Below are positions 43,961 through 56,039 of a stretch of DNA of 64,000 bases, in pieces. Positions within the stretch are counted from its first letter, which is position 1. Every line of letters begins with the position of its first letter. The notes below the pieces were generated by a model, which worked only from the letters and a program-made list of their open reading frames with translations, searched no databases and was not told the origin of the DNA. Made by a program: the position numbers and the translations under genes. Source of the DNA: Plantago ovata (lineage: Eukaryota; Streptophyta; Magnoliopsida; Lamiales; Plantaginaceae); contig CM051457.1 of assembly GCA_028274465.1 (NCBI GenBank), positions 73,134,496 to 73,198,495 of the forward strand. Direction: 5' to 3'.

Positions 43961-46061
43961 TGTAAGAAAATATGGTCAGAGTTACCCCTAGGGTACGCAG
44001 CGGAATTTTAAAATTTTCTTAACATACTGGTTAATTGATTATGCATATGTCGTATATATATAAACACGTCAATTAGAAGACTAACCTTACTTCCAAAGCA
44101 GCTTCCAAGTCTTCGTAATAATCCGGTGTATCTTCTCCTTCGTCGAAGTCGAAGATATCTACAATACTCTGTATATCTGCAAGACAATAAGGGTTAGTTT
44201 CCAGCTCCTAGAACCTCAACCTTGGTATCCACGGATGAACAGCCTATCGGAAGAATGCTAGGATATTCTTTATGTGACCAAGAAGACGGGGCGGCAATTC
44301 CCTCCGGTGGCGGTGTGCGCGCGCGTGAGGCTTAGGGGAGGAGGGGAGAGTTTTTATTTTCTCTAAGAAAACTGGGTAGGAAGACTGTGAAAGTCTATGT
44401 CAGAAACTGTGTCTCAAATCGTGTGTAACTGTGTATAAAACTCTCTCCAATAGTCTACTATATATAGTAGTCTATAGAAGCCTAAACCAATTAGACTTCG
44501 TAAAGGAATAAGAATCTAATTCTTATCGCACAAGGAAACCAATATCAAGTCTAGATTCATTCCCAATCAAATCAAAACTCAATCAGAAAAATCTAACTTA
44601 TCCCTTGGACTTCTAATAGAGGAAGGAGTCAAACTCCTTCCCCTACACAGCCACGCGCGCGCGCGCGCCTGTCCTACGGGAGGTGGGTCCCACTTTTAGG
44701 ACCCACTTATATTTCTAAGGCAATCCAAACTCCAAGCAGATTTTGCCCAAGTGCATATGTTAATTCTAAATTAACATATTTACGATCAAACCTCCATTAT
44801 ATTTCCAAAATATAATCTTTAATTGTATTTACTTAAAATACAATTAATTAGCCAATTCAATTAATAATTCCAAATCATTAATTGAGCCACCAATTATTAT
44901 AATTAATTCCAAATTAATTATAATCCATCAATCACAATTAATTCCAAATTAATTGCGATTCCATCTTCAAGGATATTCTGATAGGCTGAATCACCACATT
45001 GTGTGACCCATAGGGCCTCACCGTATTAAGCAAGTCCTAGACTAGGCAACATGGAATTCCTAGACGGTTCCATTTGCAATATTAATACGCGAGGACGTTT
45101 GAGAGGTTTCTCAAAGCTAACCCTTTCGTTGCGAAGCCTGTTGCGCTCAACGCGGCGATGGTAACGTCCCTTCATCTGACTTGCTCGGATGTATCTAGGA
45201 TCGAAGAAGTGTCTATCCCAATAATACATCCACGGGTGTCTCAGGGAGTTGTTTGGTTAAGATACACTTATGACCATCATAATATATCATTTGCACTGGC
45301 CAGTGACTTTACCAACACAACTATGCAGACTACGAGCAGTGCTCTCCTGTGCTACACTTGAGAGATGAATCCTTCACAGAATCAGTTATCACCCCCATTT
45401 GTATTTAGCCATAATCCTGGATCGTGTCTTAGGTCAACTGCTTATTCAGAGCTGACATCGACGGGTCCACCAAGGATATGGAGCAACAAATGTGATGATA
45501 AAGTCTTGTAAGTGCAAAGGACGAATGACATCACTTCGACAACTCACCGGTTCCCATAGACACGTCAGTGTAGAGTATACATCGATGGGAGTGTCCGGTG
45601 GGTACTTCCGTTGTTCGATAAAGCTTCTTCGAACAACTATGCGCAGTTATGGGAACGTTCCTTGATTGTCCAACAATCCGTTCCGTGGCCGTGGGATCGG
45701 CTCACACTTGCTCCAACAAGTATAACCTCCACGCATACTAGTCTTGTCAGGTTCATTCAGACTCACACATCCGAGATGTACCACGACTAGGGAGAGTTTT
45801 GGATAGATGATAACTCACATAGCTCCCACTAACTGTGTGATCGGTCATCTATCCGAGGGGACATGTTCAGTATCAATACAGACAGCAATATAGATATGAC
45901 ATGCTGCAGCCTGGTGTAATATAAATATGAAAGCGATACTCAACAGTAAAATGAAACAAACATATATTATATTACGTTGACCTGTGTAATAGTACATATA
46001 TGTCCTTTACAAAGGCACCATGCCCTTAGTAAGGACTGTCTCTAGGACATATACACTATCA
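43961..46061 (-). repeat. 5' LTR of F (2101 bp)
   Basis: It has the same ends as 36014-38123, with scattered substitutions and a few short indels, for example near 44487, 44652-44668 and 44780. Confidence 0.93.
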
Positions 46062-46066
46062 TTCGG

Positions 46067-46261
46067 AACACCAATTCCTCGTCCACTTCAATATAATTGC
46101 CTGGAAAACCTCGTTTTTCACCCAAAACCTGTAAAATACAAACTAAAGGGAAACGTGGCACTATTCTAATAAAATGCACTAAATTATAGATAAATTAACA
46201 TAGAGGATAGCTAAATTGGTGAAAGAAGACTCGAGCGAAAGTGTAAAATACACGTTCATCA
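46067..46261 (-). repeat. 5' LTR of D, outer part
   Basis: It resumes after F and the second TTCGG, and ends at the LTR start TGATGAACGTG (complement at 46261). It matches 23362-23568. Confidence 0.9.
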
Positions 46262-48425
46262 CCTCCTCGGCCTTCTTTAAAGCCTCAACAGGGTTCTCGC
46301 GCGTCTCGAGACCCTCCTGCACCATTGCATCTCGGTGATGCGAGGCACTCCTCGGCGGAGAGACGTTCAGTGATCCGAGGATCTTAGTGTCCTTGTTAGC
46401 CAATCTTTGTTTCCTCCTTTGCTCTTCCTTGGCGGCCAACGTCTTCGACATGATCCAGTTAAACCAGTAAGCTGTGGAGGAAAAAACACAAGTTAGTAAG
46501 GAAGAGCGAGAAGCACAAAAACACGAGAAGGTAAATAAAAGCGAGCACACTACAAGCAACCAAGAATAAGAAAAAGACAAGTATAAAAACTTTCTAGGCG
46601 TACCGAAGAACACATCGTTCGAGAACCTGTTGCCCGTGTACCCGGTATAAGCATAAGGCGAAAGCCCAGCTAAGTAAGGAAGAGGCTGCAGAACGAGACC
46701 CCAGTAAAAGTACTTCTCGGGATTGGGCACCCTGTTCTTCTCCTCGAGCTCCAAGACCCATGGGTCTAGCTCCGCTGACAAGGGATGCTTCTCGTCAATC
46801 TTTCCTCGATAAATCAGCTTGGGCACTCCCCACTCAACATCCTCCTCGCTCATGTTTGGTAACTTCTTCTTCTTGATGTAGAAGTACCGGTGGAACCATT
46901 TGTATCCCGAGGAGGATGGAGCGTCCATGATGAAGCCCAGGCTTGTTTGCACGTTGAAATAATAGAAGTATTTATTGCCCGAGCTCATCGAGACCCTGAA
47001 GATCTGGTTGAAATTGTGGAAATTGAGCTCGACCCGTGCTTCTTGCAGAACACTCCGAAGCACACTAAGGTCCCAAAATCACTTGGCACGAGTTGCCAAG
47101 GAGCGATCCCCAGGGTATTAAAAATCTCGCGGAAAGCCTCGTAGAATGGCAAGATCCATTCTCGATCCAAGCTCAAGCAGTGAATCGCCATATAGCCTGG
47201 AGGCGCGTTGTAAAAAGTCTGATCTTTCTTCGGAACGAGGATGTCGAACTTACTCTCGATAAGGGTGTACTTCCACTGAAGAGTGGCGATCTCATCCTCC
47301 TTCACGGTAGAGGCAGTCGTCGGGATGATGCCATCCTCGTTCTTCTCACCCTCAGGATCGGGGAGGTCCACATTGAGAGCACTCTGCGTGAACTTGTTTT
47401 GATTGGCTTTGCTGGATTTAGGCTCCTCGACGGCCTTACCTTTGCCACTCTTACTAGAGCGAGAACGCTTCTTCGCTCGCTTAGGCTCCTCATCAGCTTT
47501 TGCTTTTTGAGCTGCTCGCTCCTCGAGATGTTGTTGGAACTCTTTTTCTTCCAGAGGATTTGGTGGCCGGGTATTACTAGGGTACGAGAAGTCAATGGAC
47601 CGAGGATCCACTGAATGGTAACTGGTCTCCTCCTCGGGGGCGTACTTCTACCCGATGAGCAAGTCTCTCTGAGCTTGCCTGTTCATCTCAGAAATAGATG
47701 GAGACAAAGGCACTGCGGTGCTCGGACCAGCTTCATTCCCGTGCACGTCCATTAAGGCCAAAAAAGGTTCCTCCTCGTCATCAGTGACTATAGTTCGACG
47801 AGTAGTTTGAGGAGGGAACCTAACTCTCTTCTGCGGAGGAGTTGTCCGAGGAGAAGTAGCGTCATCATCATCACTATCAATTATAGTGATGGCCTTCCCG
47901 CGTTGGACAGAGTGATCGCCTTCCTCGTATAAAGACAGAGCCAAGTCTGGTTGCTCCGTGTCATTCATGTCCTCGATCCGAATATCCATTGAAGGAACTA
48001 CACTGACAGCGCCGTAGTTGCGACCATGAACTTGGGCGGCCAGTGTAATCAATTTAGCAGAGACCCCCGGGTTAGAAGGACCCCCCTCATCTTCGGTCTG
48101 GTCGTCTATAAAGTCGTCGTCCTCGCTACGACGCCTCTTGCGAGTAACTAATTGATACTCCGCCTCCTCCTCCTCGGTTTCATCATCATCATCCTCCTCA
48201 TCATTGGCGTCTTCGCCTTTTTCACCCTCCTCAAGTTGGTCTTCCTCCTCGGATTCTTCTTCCTCCCCGGATTCAACAACGGGTTCCTCGCCCGTGGCGG
48301 CATGCTCCAAAGTAGTGTCTAAGAACGTCACCGATATCTCTGACGTATCGGCTGACGTAGTATGGTCGCTCCCATACTCTTCGACTTCTCGGCAATTCTG
48401 GCTGTCGTCGCTTCTCTCGGGTATC
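46262..48425 (-). pseudogene. Antisense additional ORF of H (Transposase_28 / putative gypsy-type transposon protein)
   Basis: Order on the minus strand: a long glutamate/aspartate-rich N-terminus, basic patches (TRKRRRSED, KKRSRSSKSGKGK), then the segment PPGYMAIHCLSLDREWILPFYEAFREIFN...LGIAPWQLVPSDFG that resembles pfam Transposase_28, followed by YKWFHRYFYIKKK. An in-frame TAG (47648-47650) and a one-base shift near 47040 disrupt it. A probable intron (46472-46603) begins GTACGC, has a TACTAAC branch-like site and ends CCACAG. The 3' end is cut at 46262 by D's LTR. No function can be assigned beyond the family resemblance. Confidence 0.7.
46472..46603 (-). other. Predicted intron in the H antisense ORF
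   Basis: 132 nt, T-rich, GT...AG, with TACTAAC about 25 nt before the acceptor. Length is a multiple of three and the frame is open through it, so retention is also possible. Confidence 0.55.
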
Positions 48426-48981
48426 CTAAATGGGTAGGCAAAGAAGAGTTAGGATGGTTGGTGATAGTCCGAGAGGTCCGTTTATGTATATTGATTATGT
48501 TCGACCTCCCGAACGGAGAAAAATCTCAAAAAAGAAGCAAGCATCATGAAAAAGAAGTTATTCTATGAAAGCGAAGAGCATACAAACAGGCAAGAGCAAG
48601 CATGTTACGCGCATATAAAGGATCGAGGAGCACAAGAGCGACCAACCGCTCATAAAAGCGATGAAGCATAAAGGCTTACTTCTACAGTTACAGTTACTAT
48701 TACTTCTACAGTTATGCGCATACATCGAAGGAGGCAAAGGGGATTTACAGAAAAATAAAAAGGGGAGGCATGCGAATCTACGGTTTGATTAAGACATGCA
48801 ATTCAAGGTCCGTTTACGTCTTTTAAGTCAGTACAAGTATTGGCCATTTCAAGACCGCCGTACGCCGGCAAAACCTCAGGCGATGGAAAAAGGGCGAAGG
48901 GCATATGCCCCGTAACAGCAAAATAAAAGAAGAAGGTACACAATTAAAGCATGAAATAAAAGCCGGGGTATAAAGACTTAC
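48426..48981 (-). other. Predicted 5' intron of the H antisense gene
   Basis: The donor GTAAGT at 48981-48976 is perfect. The acceptor TTTAG at 48430-48426 is preceded by a pyrimidine run and a CTAAC motif. Upstream stops in the coding frame just before the acceptor support an exon boundary here. Confidence 0.45.
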
Positions 48982-49195
48982 TTCAGAAAGTTTGTTTGAA
49001 GGCTGGAAACCGGAAAAGTACTCCGCAAAACTCAAAGTCCGTTTGAGAAAACTTGAAGTTAATCGGTTGAAAGGGTCCTCGCTCTCCTTTTGTATCGACG
49101 AGTTTGCTGGTCGATCACTTGTAAATGCTCATCGCTCTCTCTATTTGCTCTGAGAAATTAGGTTGCGAAAAGTGTGGAATGATGCGGTATGGATC

Positions 49196-49203
49196 TATTT
49201 ATA
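49196..49203 (-). promoter_or_regulatory. TATA box for the antisense gene of H
   Basis: TATAAATA on the minus strand, about 30 nt before a plausible start of the 5' exon and 770 nt before the coding exon. Confidence 0.5.
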
Positions 49204-49863
49204 GAAGGGTATCCCGGGAATACGAACCATCGCTTACCCTCATTCCATCTGGACCGAACACGTGGCCACTATCAACGGCCCAGATCACAGCTGCCTGAAT
49301 TTACCGACCTACCTTCTACGCTCCCGCTCCGACACTCTTTCCAAGGTGAACGCGGATTACCTAATCACACCAGATTATCCGCGGAGCGAGGACCATGACA
49401 CGTGGATAAAATGAGGAGCGATGAGCGACCATTCACCCGAGGAGAAAAATTTGAAAGATTTGAAAGATTAATTTTACGGGAATGAGGAGCCACTTTCTCA
49501 CGAAGCTTCTCGAGAAATGGCCGAAAGAAAAAGATGGAAGGAAGTCATTCCATTTCATTCACTCACAATTATCTCCTCGAGATAATTTACAAAGAAGATA
49601 ACGAAGAGGCAAAAAATCGAATAACCTATTCCCACCAAGGAACACTTACCCGGATCCGATCGCTGCCCAGTAAATATACCCCTTTTATAAGGTCCGAGCA
49701 ACGTCTGCTCGCACCCTATAAAAAGGGGGGGAAGTGAGAGATAGGAGAAGGGAAAGGCACCAAGGCGCGAATACGGAATTTTTTTCGCCCACTATTGGTC
49801 GAGGCTCTGCTCGACCTCTACTTCAACATAGTTCCCCAACTATCTTCTACAAAGATACTTGGA
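49204..49863 (+). other. H region upstream of the PPT
   Basis: No gene seen. It contains CG-rich oligonucleotides shared with the ORF region (CGAGGAG-type words) and ends in purine-rich segments. Short ORFs here have no recognisable content. Confidence 0.5.
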
Positions 49864-49878
49864 AACTAGGGGGACATA

Positions 49879-50579
49879 TGTTGGTGTTGAAATATGTCCA
49901 GTCCGCATGTACGAACTGGAGCGGTCTAAGAGCGCGACGAAGCATCAAGGGTCGTCCCTCAAGGGGCGCGACCACACCCAAGTATGTCACTAAGGTGTGG
50001 CTTGACCATCACTAAGAGGCCAACCCTCAAGATAAGCTCAATACAAGGACAATGCAGCTATTGGGCTCGAGGAGCATCTCTAGGGCTTGAGGAGGACCTT
50101 ACGTCAAGGTGACACCCTCCAAGAGAAACTAGGCAGAGCACTACTCGGACCACAGAAGTAAGAGGAAGGCACGAGGACCAAGGGCGACCACCCACATGGT
50201 CGCTCCCTGTGGGACCCGTCTTCCAGATTACTCCATGGGACCCAAAAAGTCAATATTGCCCTCTCAACCCTAGCCAAGATGTTTGGGCCAAAGCCCATGG
50301 ACCTCCTTAATGGGCTTGGGCCTTAGGAGGCTTCAATCTCGGTCGGACACTTGGCACGATCCTACATTGAGTGACATTAAAATACTATGAGTATATAAAG
50401 GACTCATTCATTACCCAGCGGGTAAGCATTCATAGCTCTCACCCACCACTCACCTACTACATTTACTACTCTTACTAGGGAAGCCCTACAACTCCCTACA
50501 CGTAAAGTCATCTCTCCGGTTTGATCCTCGACAAACCGGGCACGAGGTACTAACCCCCCCCCCCTCCATTCTATTTCAG
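49879..50579 (+). repeat. Probable 3' LTR of H
   Basis: It starts TGTTGGTGTTGAAATATG after the G-rich PPT. The TATA box TATATAAAG lies at 50391-50400, with pyrimidine-rich sequence downstream. The end at ..TTTCA (50579) is a guess; no second LTR is available for comparison. Confidence 0.5.
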
Positions 50580-51002
50580 GTACGAGGAAGCTACATGAAG
50601 GTTTCCTATGATCTCAAGAGGAACACTACATGAAGAAGACCTAAAATAGTGTATTGTGACGATCTACTGCGAACTTAGGAAGAAGTACGAATTACCCTTC
50701 AACAATAGTGTCTCAGTAGATCCATGCTAGTATCATAAGATCTTGGTTCCTTCGCATGTGCAATCGCATTAGTATAGTCGCAATTTCATAATTCGATTAC
50801 TAACACTTGGAACTACCCCTTGTTCTTCTAAGAACCTTCTAGCATAATCATACAGGACATAGGTTGTTGAATCTGTACATCATTAGATCTAATCTAATAT
50901 GATATTATTACTAAGATGAATACAAAATTATAATTGTGATAAGTCCATTCATCACATTTATAATGAAACTTACTACTCATATATCCAATATATATCTAAA
51001 CT
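50580..51002. other. Unassigned sequence
   Basis: AT-rich, no ORF, no recognised repeat. It lies where the 3' LTR of G should be but does not match G's right LTR. Confidence 0.4.
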
Positions 51003-51014
51003 AAGCTCCCACTG

Positions 51015-54000
51015 TCCATGAAATCCGTTTATAATTCTAAGTCACCTTGACTGTTTGATGTATCACATTTGTACATTTTAGGCGATGGTTGCACTATACA
51101 ACATCGTGTATATGTACGGAGTTCATACTTCAATAAGACAATCTAACATTGACAGTATAACCATGTGATAATAATAATAGATTCTCCTAGAATTCTATTA
51201 TTGTTTATCAACACATTATTTATTCAAAATAGCAAATATCATGAAGAATTTGAATATTCTCTCGAACCTATCCAACAATGTTTCAATATGAGAATATCCT
51301 AGAAACTTTCATTCAAGCCCCCTCACAATGAAAGTCTTGAATGACCAATATTTTGACTGTTAACATGGAAACTATTTCATATGATGTTGGTGTCAAACAT
51401 TTTCAATCATATATATAATAGCTTCTCACAAACACTTCTAAAGATGTACATATTATTCATCTACTTTTGAAATAAGTTAAACTAATTTACTTATTTCAAA
51501 TGTAAATGATCAAACTCCTAGAGGCTTGCGTAAGTCCACAATGGTCTTATTTGATTTGCATATCCATACATGATTTTGAATTCGACACTAAGGCCTATAA
51601 CAGTGTCAAACACACTTTACAATAAAGTTCTCCTCAGAAAGTGGTATAGGCTTGTTATCGAATATATCATGCAATTATTAGATGCTCATGCAAGTAAAAT
51701 CTTATAGGACTGGTCTATAATCCAACCAATAGGTAATATATAGTATGTCTCCCAGACTCAACTATATAATTTTGATTGTCCTACACTATATAGGCATAGA
51801 CTCTGTTGTTGATATAATACTTTCCTGCAAGAAAGTACTACTATGTAATAATAAAATATCAATTTACTTAAACTTAAGTAATCTCTAGTCCATATCTTAA
51901 GATTCTATGGCTTTAAGCCACCTCTCAAAATCGATATCAAATATCATTTTGTTAGCTATAGGTTATAAACTCATCCTTGTGATGACATAAAATAATCGTG
52001 ATCCTTCTAAAGGATTGCATACAGTTCAATTTGTCACGATAATTTACATAACCTACGAGTTTGTTCATTTTCGTTCAAATTCGTTTAACAATCATGAATG
52101 TTATGAGGCACTCTAATATTGGGACACCCAATAAGTTATAGTGATCAAGGTAGCACTCAAATGCTAACCTTACAAAGAAGATTGTGTAACTTCTAAGTTG
52201 CACTGTTTCAACTTATGGGAATAACTTATTCATAAAAAGATTACTCTCCAAATGCTTTCATTAGCTTATGGGCATTACCAAGTAACATACTCCCACTAAC
52301 CTCAAGCACCGTTGACTCTTCCTCTGAATCTTTGTCATAGTTAAGTGACAAGTTATCAACCTCATTAGTTAATTTGTGCCTTTTGAAACCATTTCAAACA
52401 TTGTACTTCTATCTAATTTATTCCTTGTAAACTCCAAGTCCTAAATAAATAACATGTGTCAAGAAACAACATCCAATTTGTCTCTTATAAAGATAGGGAT
52501 AAAGTTTCACAAATTAACACATTCTAAAATCCTATTAATCATGAAGAATTTTAATACATATATGGGACAACCCCATATTCAAGTATGTAACAAAGAATCT
52601 TACAACATAACTATTATGTGTCTCTAAGACTGATTTAGTAAGGATATTATTAGGATACATATTGAGCTTCAATTGCACGTGTAACAAAGTATATGGGATA
52701 ATCTATGTCGAACATAGCATTTCCATTTCAATGGAACCCATCATGGGTTTAAGCATGTCTAATAAGGTTTAATTAATTCCACTCTATTAGAACCCATGGC
52801 CTTTGATAACAAACCATATGTTTCAAAACAAATGGTGTCAAGTAGTCCAACTTAATTAACACTTTTCATTCTTATCTCATAAGTTCAACCAAGTTGACAA
52901 ATAACATAATTTTGGGAAATTGGGTTGTTAGGTTTGGTCTTCTTATTATGTGTTGAGAAAGTCATGTCTAATGATTAATAACTTTTGATCCATGTTATTG
53001 AAGACGTCTACCTCTATACTATTAGTGTGACTAAATAGTAGGTAAATCCATTATCGTCTTAACAAGTACAGAAACAATGTTCTTAACATATGAAATCAAT
53101 AGTCAAATAATTTCATTTGTAATTAGTATCCAATACTAAAATTACTTCATAGACATAACCAACTTTCAATACGAAATAATGTGCTTGAACCTTTAAGCAA
53201 TAATTGCTTTAAGTTCAAGGAATCAAACTTTGCTACCCATACTCTCATTGAATTACTATAATTGCAATAGAGTGTAAAATTCGTTAGACATTTACTCTTT
53301 CTTCCAAGGTCATCTTTAAGATAAATGGAAATATACTTAGAGAAGCTCTTAGTATATTTATTCTACTTTCCATTCCTTGCGGATTGGTTTAATAGAACTA
53401 CTCACTATGAGCACCATTATCCATGGACGATGTTCTTGCAAAAGACTATGAGTAGTAAGCAGCTTGAGTCAATCTCACTTCTATTGTATTTAAAATTCAC
53501 TATGAAATTAATACAAATCATGAGGTGACTTAATAACAAATTAATTGAAGAAATGTTAAGCAATATTCTCTAAGAATTTCATCATTCTCAATTGACTTTC
53601 TTATTCCAAATAATATGAGAGCTTGTGAAAGAAATCGAATTTCAACATTTAAAGACAATACGCATTGACTATCATAAGAACTTGTACTCCCACTGATTTA
53701 GCCAAACTCTATAATAGAGGTTGACCAAAGTCATTGTTCATCATACATGTTATAAGAGGTATCTTCTATAATGTCTTCATATTCTCATGTTGTGTAAACT
53801 ACTTGTGTACCATACACGCCTAAGTCGAATATGTTACCTAGTTGTCCTTGTATTTAATATAAGTATTCTTGTCCAACTCGAAATACTCAAATTCAAACAC
53901 AAGACAATCTTGGGTACGTGCTTGTCCAAGACAAACTCAATTAAATCAAACGCAAATAACAGTACAGTCAAAATGTCATTGGTAAATAAATTAAACTAAT

Positions 54001-54114
54001 CGTATTCATCAATGACATTCTACAACAACCTTATAAAACATAATGTAAATAAAGCGTGAATTAAATTAACTCTACTTAAATAACAATTCACAATTTCCTC
54101 ATTCAGCGACTAAA
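51015..54114 (-). pseudogene. G pol, decayed beyond translation
   Basis: Only nucleotide-level traces remain. The F stretch reading a TAGCCCATAGATGG word followed by TTTGCATA corresponds to 51530-51560 here. The F word ATTCCATGGCC... before ATATCAA corresponds to 51902-51945. CATGTCTAA followed by GGTTT..ATT (integrase) appears near 52755-52775. The region is about 70% AT with stops in all frames. Identification is by eye and by collinearity with F. Confidence 0.5.
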
Positions 54115-54618
54115 TAATCAAGGCCTTTTGACTTATTTAGTTCCATTAATTTTATCATATTCACCGACCCCATTGGAAGAATACGGATTCATTTCTAATA
54201 TAAATCTTAATGGCCAAGATCCAAATCTGCCCTACTACAACCCCTGCTATGGCTGATCACTGTAATACCCAAATAAGGTAGGTCTCTAAACCAATTGTAC
54301 AATACAACTCTTGGTTGACCAAAGCTACTTTGATCGACGTCCTATAAACTATGCCTGACGCTATGGCGACTCGACGTAGCCCAAGTAAGTCACAACCATC
54401 ACACAGTACCAACTATGGACCTACAAAAGAGACTTTCCATCGGCAAACAGAGTTAGCACTATGATGCATATTACTCATGAAATTAGATGGTTCCATTCAT
54501 CATTCAATTATGATGGGTGACGTCGTGCGATCAAATCGAGTCTTAAATTTTAGTTGGGGAACATTTATGTCGGGGTATTTAATCGCTTAAACAAGATCTT
54601 AGATACCTATCAAACATA

Positions 54619-54779
54619 GGGCGCCGCCTGGCGCCTACCCACACATACAATTCGCGGGCAAACAAATAATGAGTGCCGCCTACTCATGCATACAATATGC
54701 GGACACGCAAGTAACGGGTGCCGACTACCCATGCACATGACAGATGCGGTCCGGAAACTAGTGGGTGCCGCCTACCCAT
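54619..54779 (-). repeat. Hairpin array with constant loop, G leader
   Basis: ATGAGT/ACTCAT (54669-54687), GGGT/ACCC (54716-54730, loop with one change) and TGGGT/ACCCA (54762-54778) enclose GCCGCCT on the plus strand. A first, rearranged unit starts at 54619. GCGG boxes lie between units as in F. Confidence 0.82.
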
Positions 54780-55835
54780 ACATTGCAGACATAGAGTGCT
54801 ATACTGATTTAAAGTAAATTATGTAGACATTCAAACATATGAGCAAGTAATTGTGAGTTTAAAGTTTACAATAAATTATAATTTGTCTCATCTTTATACT
54901 TCTAAAGTAATTTATAAATGTTTTATTTCAAAAATAAAATATTTACTAATTTCCAAGAAATCAGAATAAATTATAAGTCCAATTTATAATAATTTTAAGT
55001 CATAAATCTAATTTAGGGCAAATTTATGAATTATCCAGAAATTTATAAACATTTAAAACAAGTTTATATATTAATATAATCTTCTAAAGAATATATTTTA
55101 ATTTTGAAATTAGTTTATAAACTATGTAAAGTATGTCTCTAAACATTAATATAAACCTCCAAGAGTAATAGTAGGACATAAATGTAATTTATAAATTATT
55201 TATAAATTAAATATTATGTTTCTAAAACTATGGTGGTCCATTTTAAATTTCCAGAGGGCTCTTATGAAGCTTCTAAAACTTATCATGGGTAAAATCGAAG
55301 TTACCAAGTTTTGAAGGCTAATATGCAATTAAAATCTAATTTTAATGGACTAAATTAAAATTTTAAAAGGATTTGGGGACTGGATTCGAAACAATCAACA
55401 GTATAGGGCCTTTGCTACAATAAGACAAAAAGGTCAAATTGTAACAGAGGTTCTTGAATTCATGTTTCCTTCCCAAGACAGCCCCTAACTTTCCTGCAAA
55501 TTTTTAATCCAATCCCTACAAGTTCTAAAAGCTTTCATAAAAGTCCATCAATGGAGGTCCCTTCTCCAATTCGATTTCCCAACCTATCCCAGTGTTCCAA
55601 ACACGAATCCAATAAATAATCCATCATTAAACATCATCCATCCATACGAATCAACACCAATTCGAATAAGATTCATTCCAATAATCAAAATCCCAATTTT
55701 TATTTTTTTTATTATCGATCGATCAAATCGACCTTGGATCCCGTTCGTGTTAAGTTCAGTTGGAACAATTCCGAATTCAGCTACCATGACGAATCTCATC
55801 TTCCCGTTTTGAATTGATTCGACTTCAAGGTTGTG

Positions 55836-55872
55836 GAGCTTTCATGGCCGCCATTAATGGCGGCTCAAGCTC
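55836..55872 (-). repeat. Long palindrome in the G leader
   Basis: GCCGCCATTAATGGCGGC (55847-55864) is a perfect 18-bp palindrome nested between GAGCTT (55836-55841) and AAGCTC (55867-55872), about 155 nt from the PBS. Confidence 0.9.
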
Positions 55873-56026
55873 TTCAATTGTAGAATTCAAATGCAATGTA
55901 AACCGAGTTTAGTAAACGATCATAAACCCAGTTTATCTATATTAACAGTACTTTATATTTCTTCAAACATAAAACTCACAATAATGAACATAAAATAACA
56001 TGTAAATAAATTAATCAATCAGCCCA

Positions 56027-56038
56027 GCTCTGATACCA
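56027..56038 (-). other. Primer-binding site of G (initiator tRNA-Met)
   Basis: The plus strand GCTCTGATACCA is exact, one base from the LTR. Confidence 0.87.
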
Positions 56039-56039
56039 C

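Larger units (their letters stand above)
46262..50579 (+). mobile_element. Element H: 3' end of a Tat-like Ty3/gypsy element carrying an antisense ORF
   Basis: Seen: a minus-strand ORF with a Transposase_28-like segment, its own TATA box at 49196-49203, then a plus-strand G-rich PPT (about 49864-49876) and LTR-like sequence with a plus-strand TATA box (50391-50400). Tat-lineage elements are known to carry additional ORFs, some antisense, between pol and the 3' LTR. No pol is seen because D's insertion and the junction at 22978 separate the rest. The assignment is inference. Confidence 0.6.

Noticed and set aside
47093-47614. 173-codon plus-strand ORF opposite the H antisense ORF
   Set aside because: The minus frame has the recognisable Transposase_28-like segment and splice signals; the plus frame looks like its shadow.
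49189-50298. Several short ORFs between the H antisense gene and its LTR
   Set aside because: No homology or codon pattern; overlapping in both strands.
55584-55799. 71-codon minus-strand ORF in the G leader
   Set aside because: Lies between PBS and hairpins, AT-rich, no domain, and F has no counterpart.
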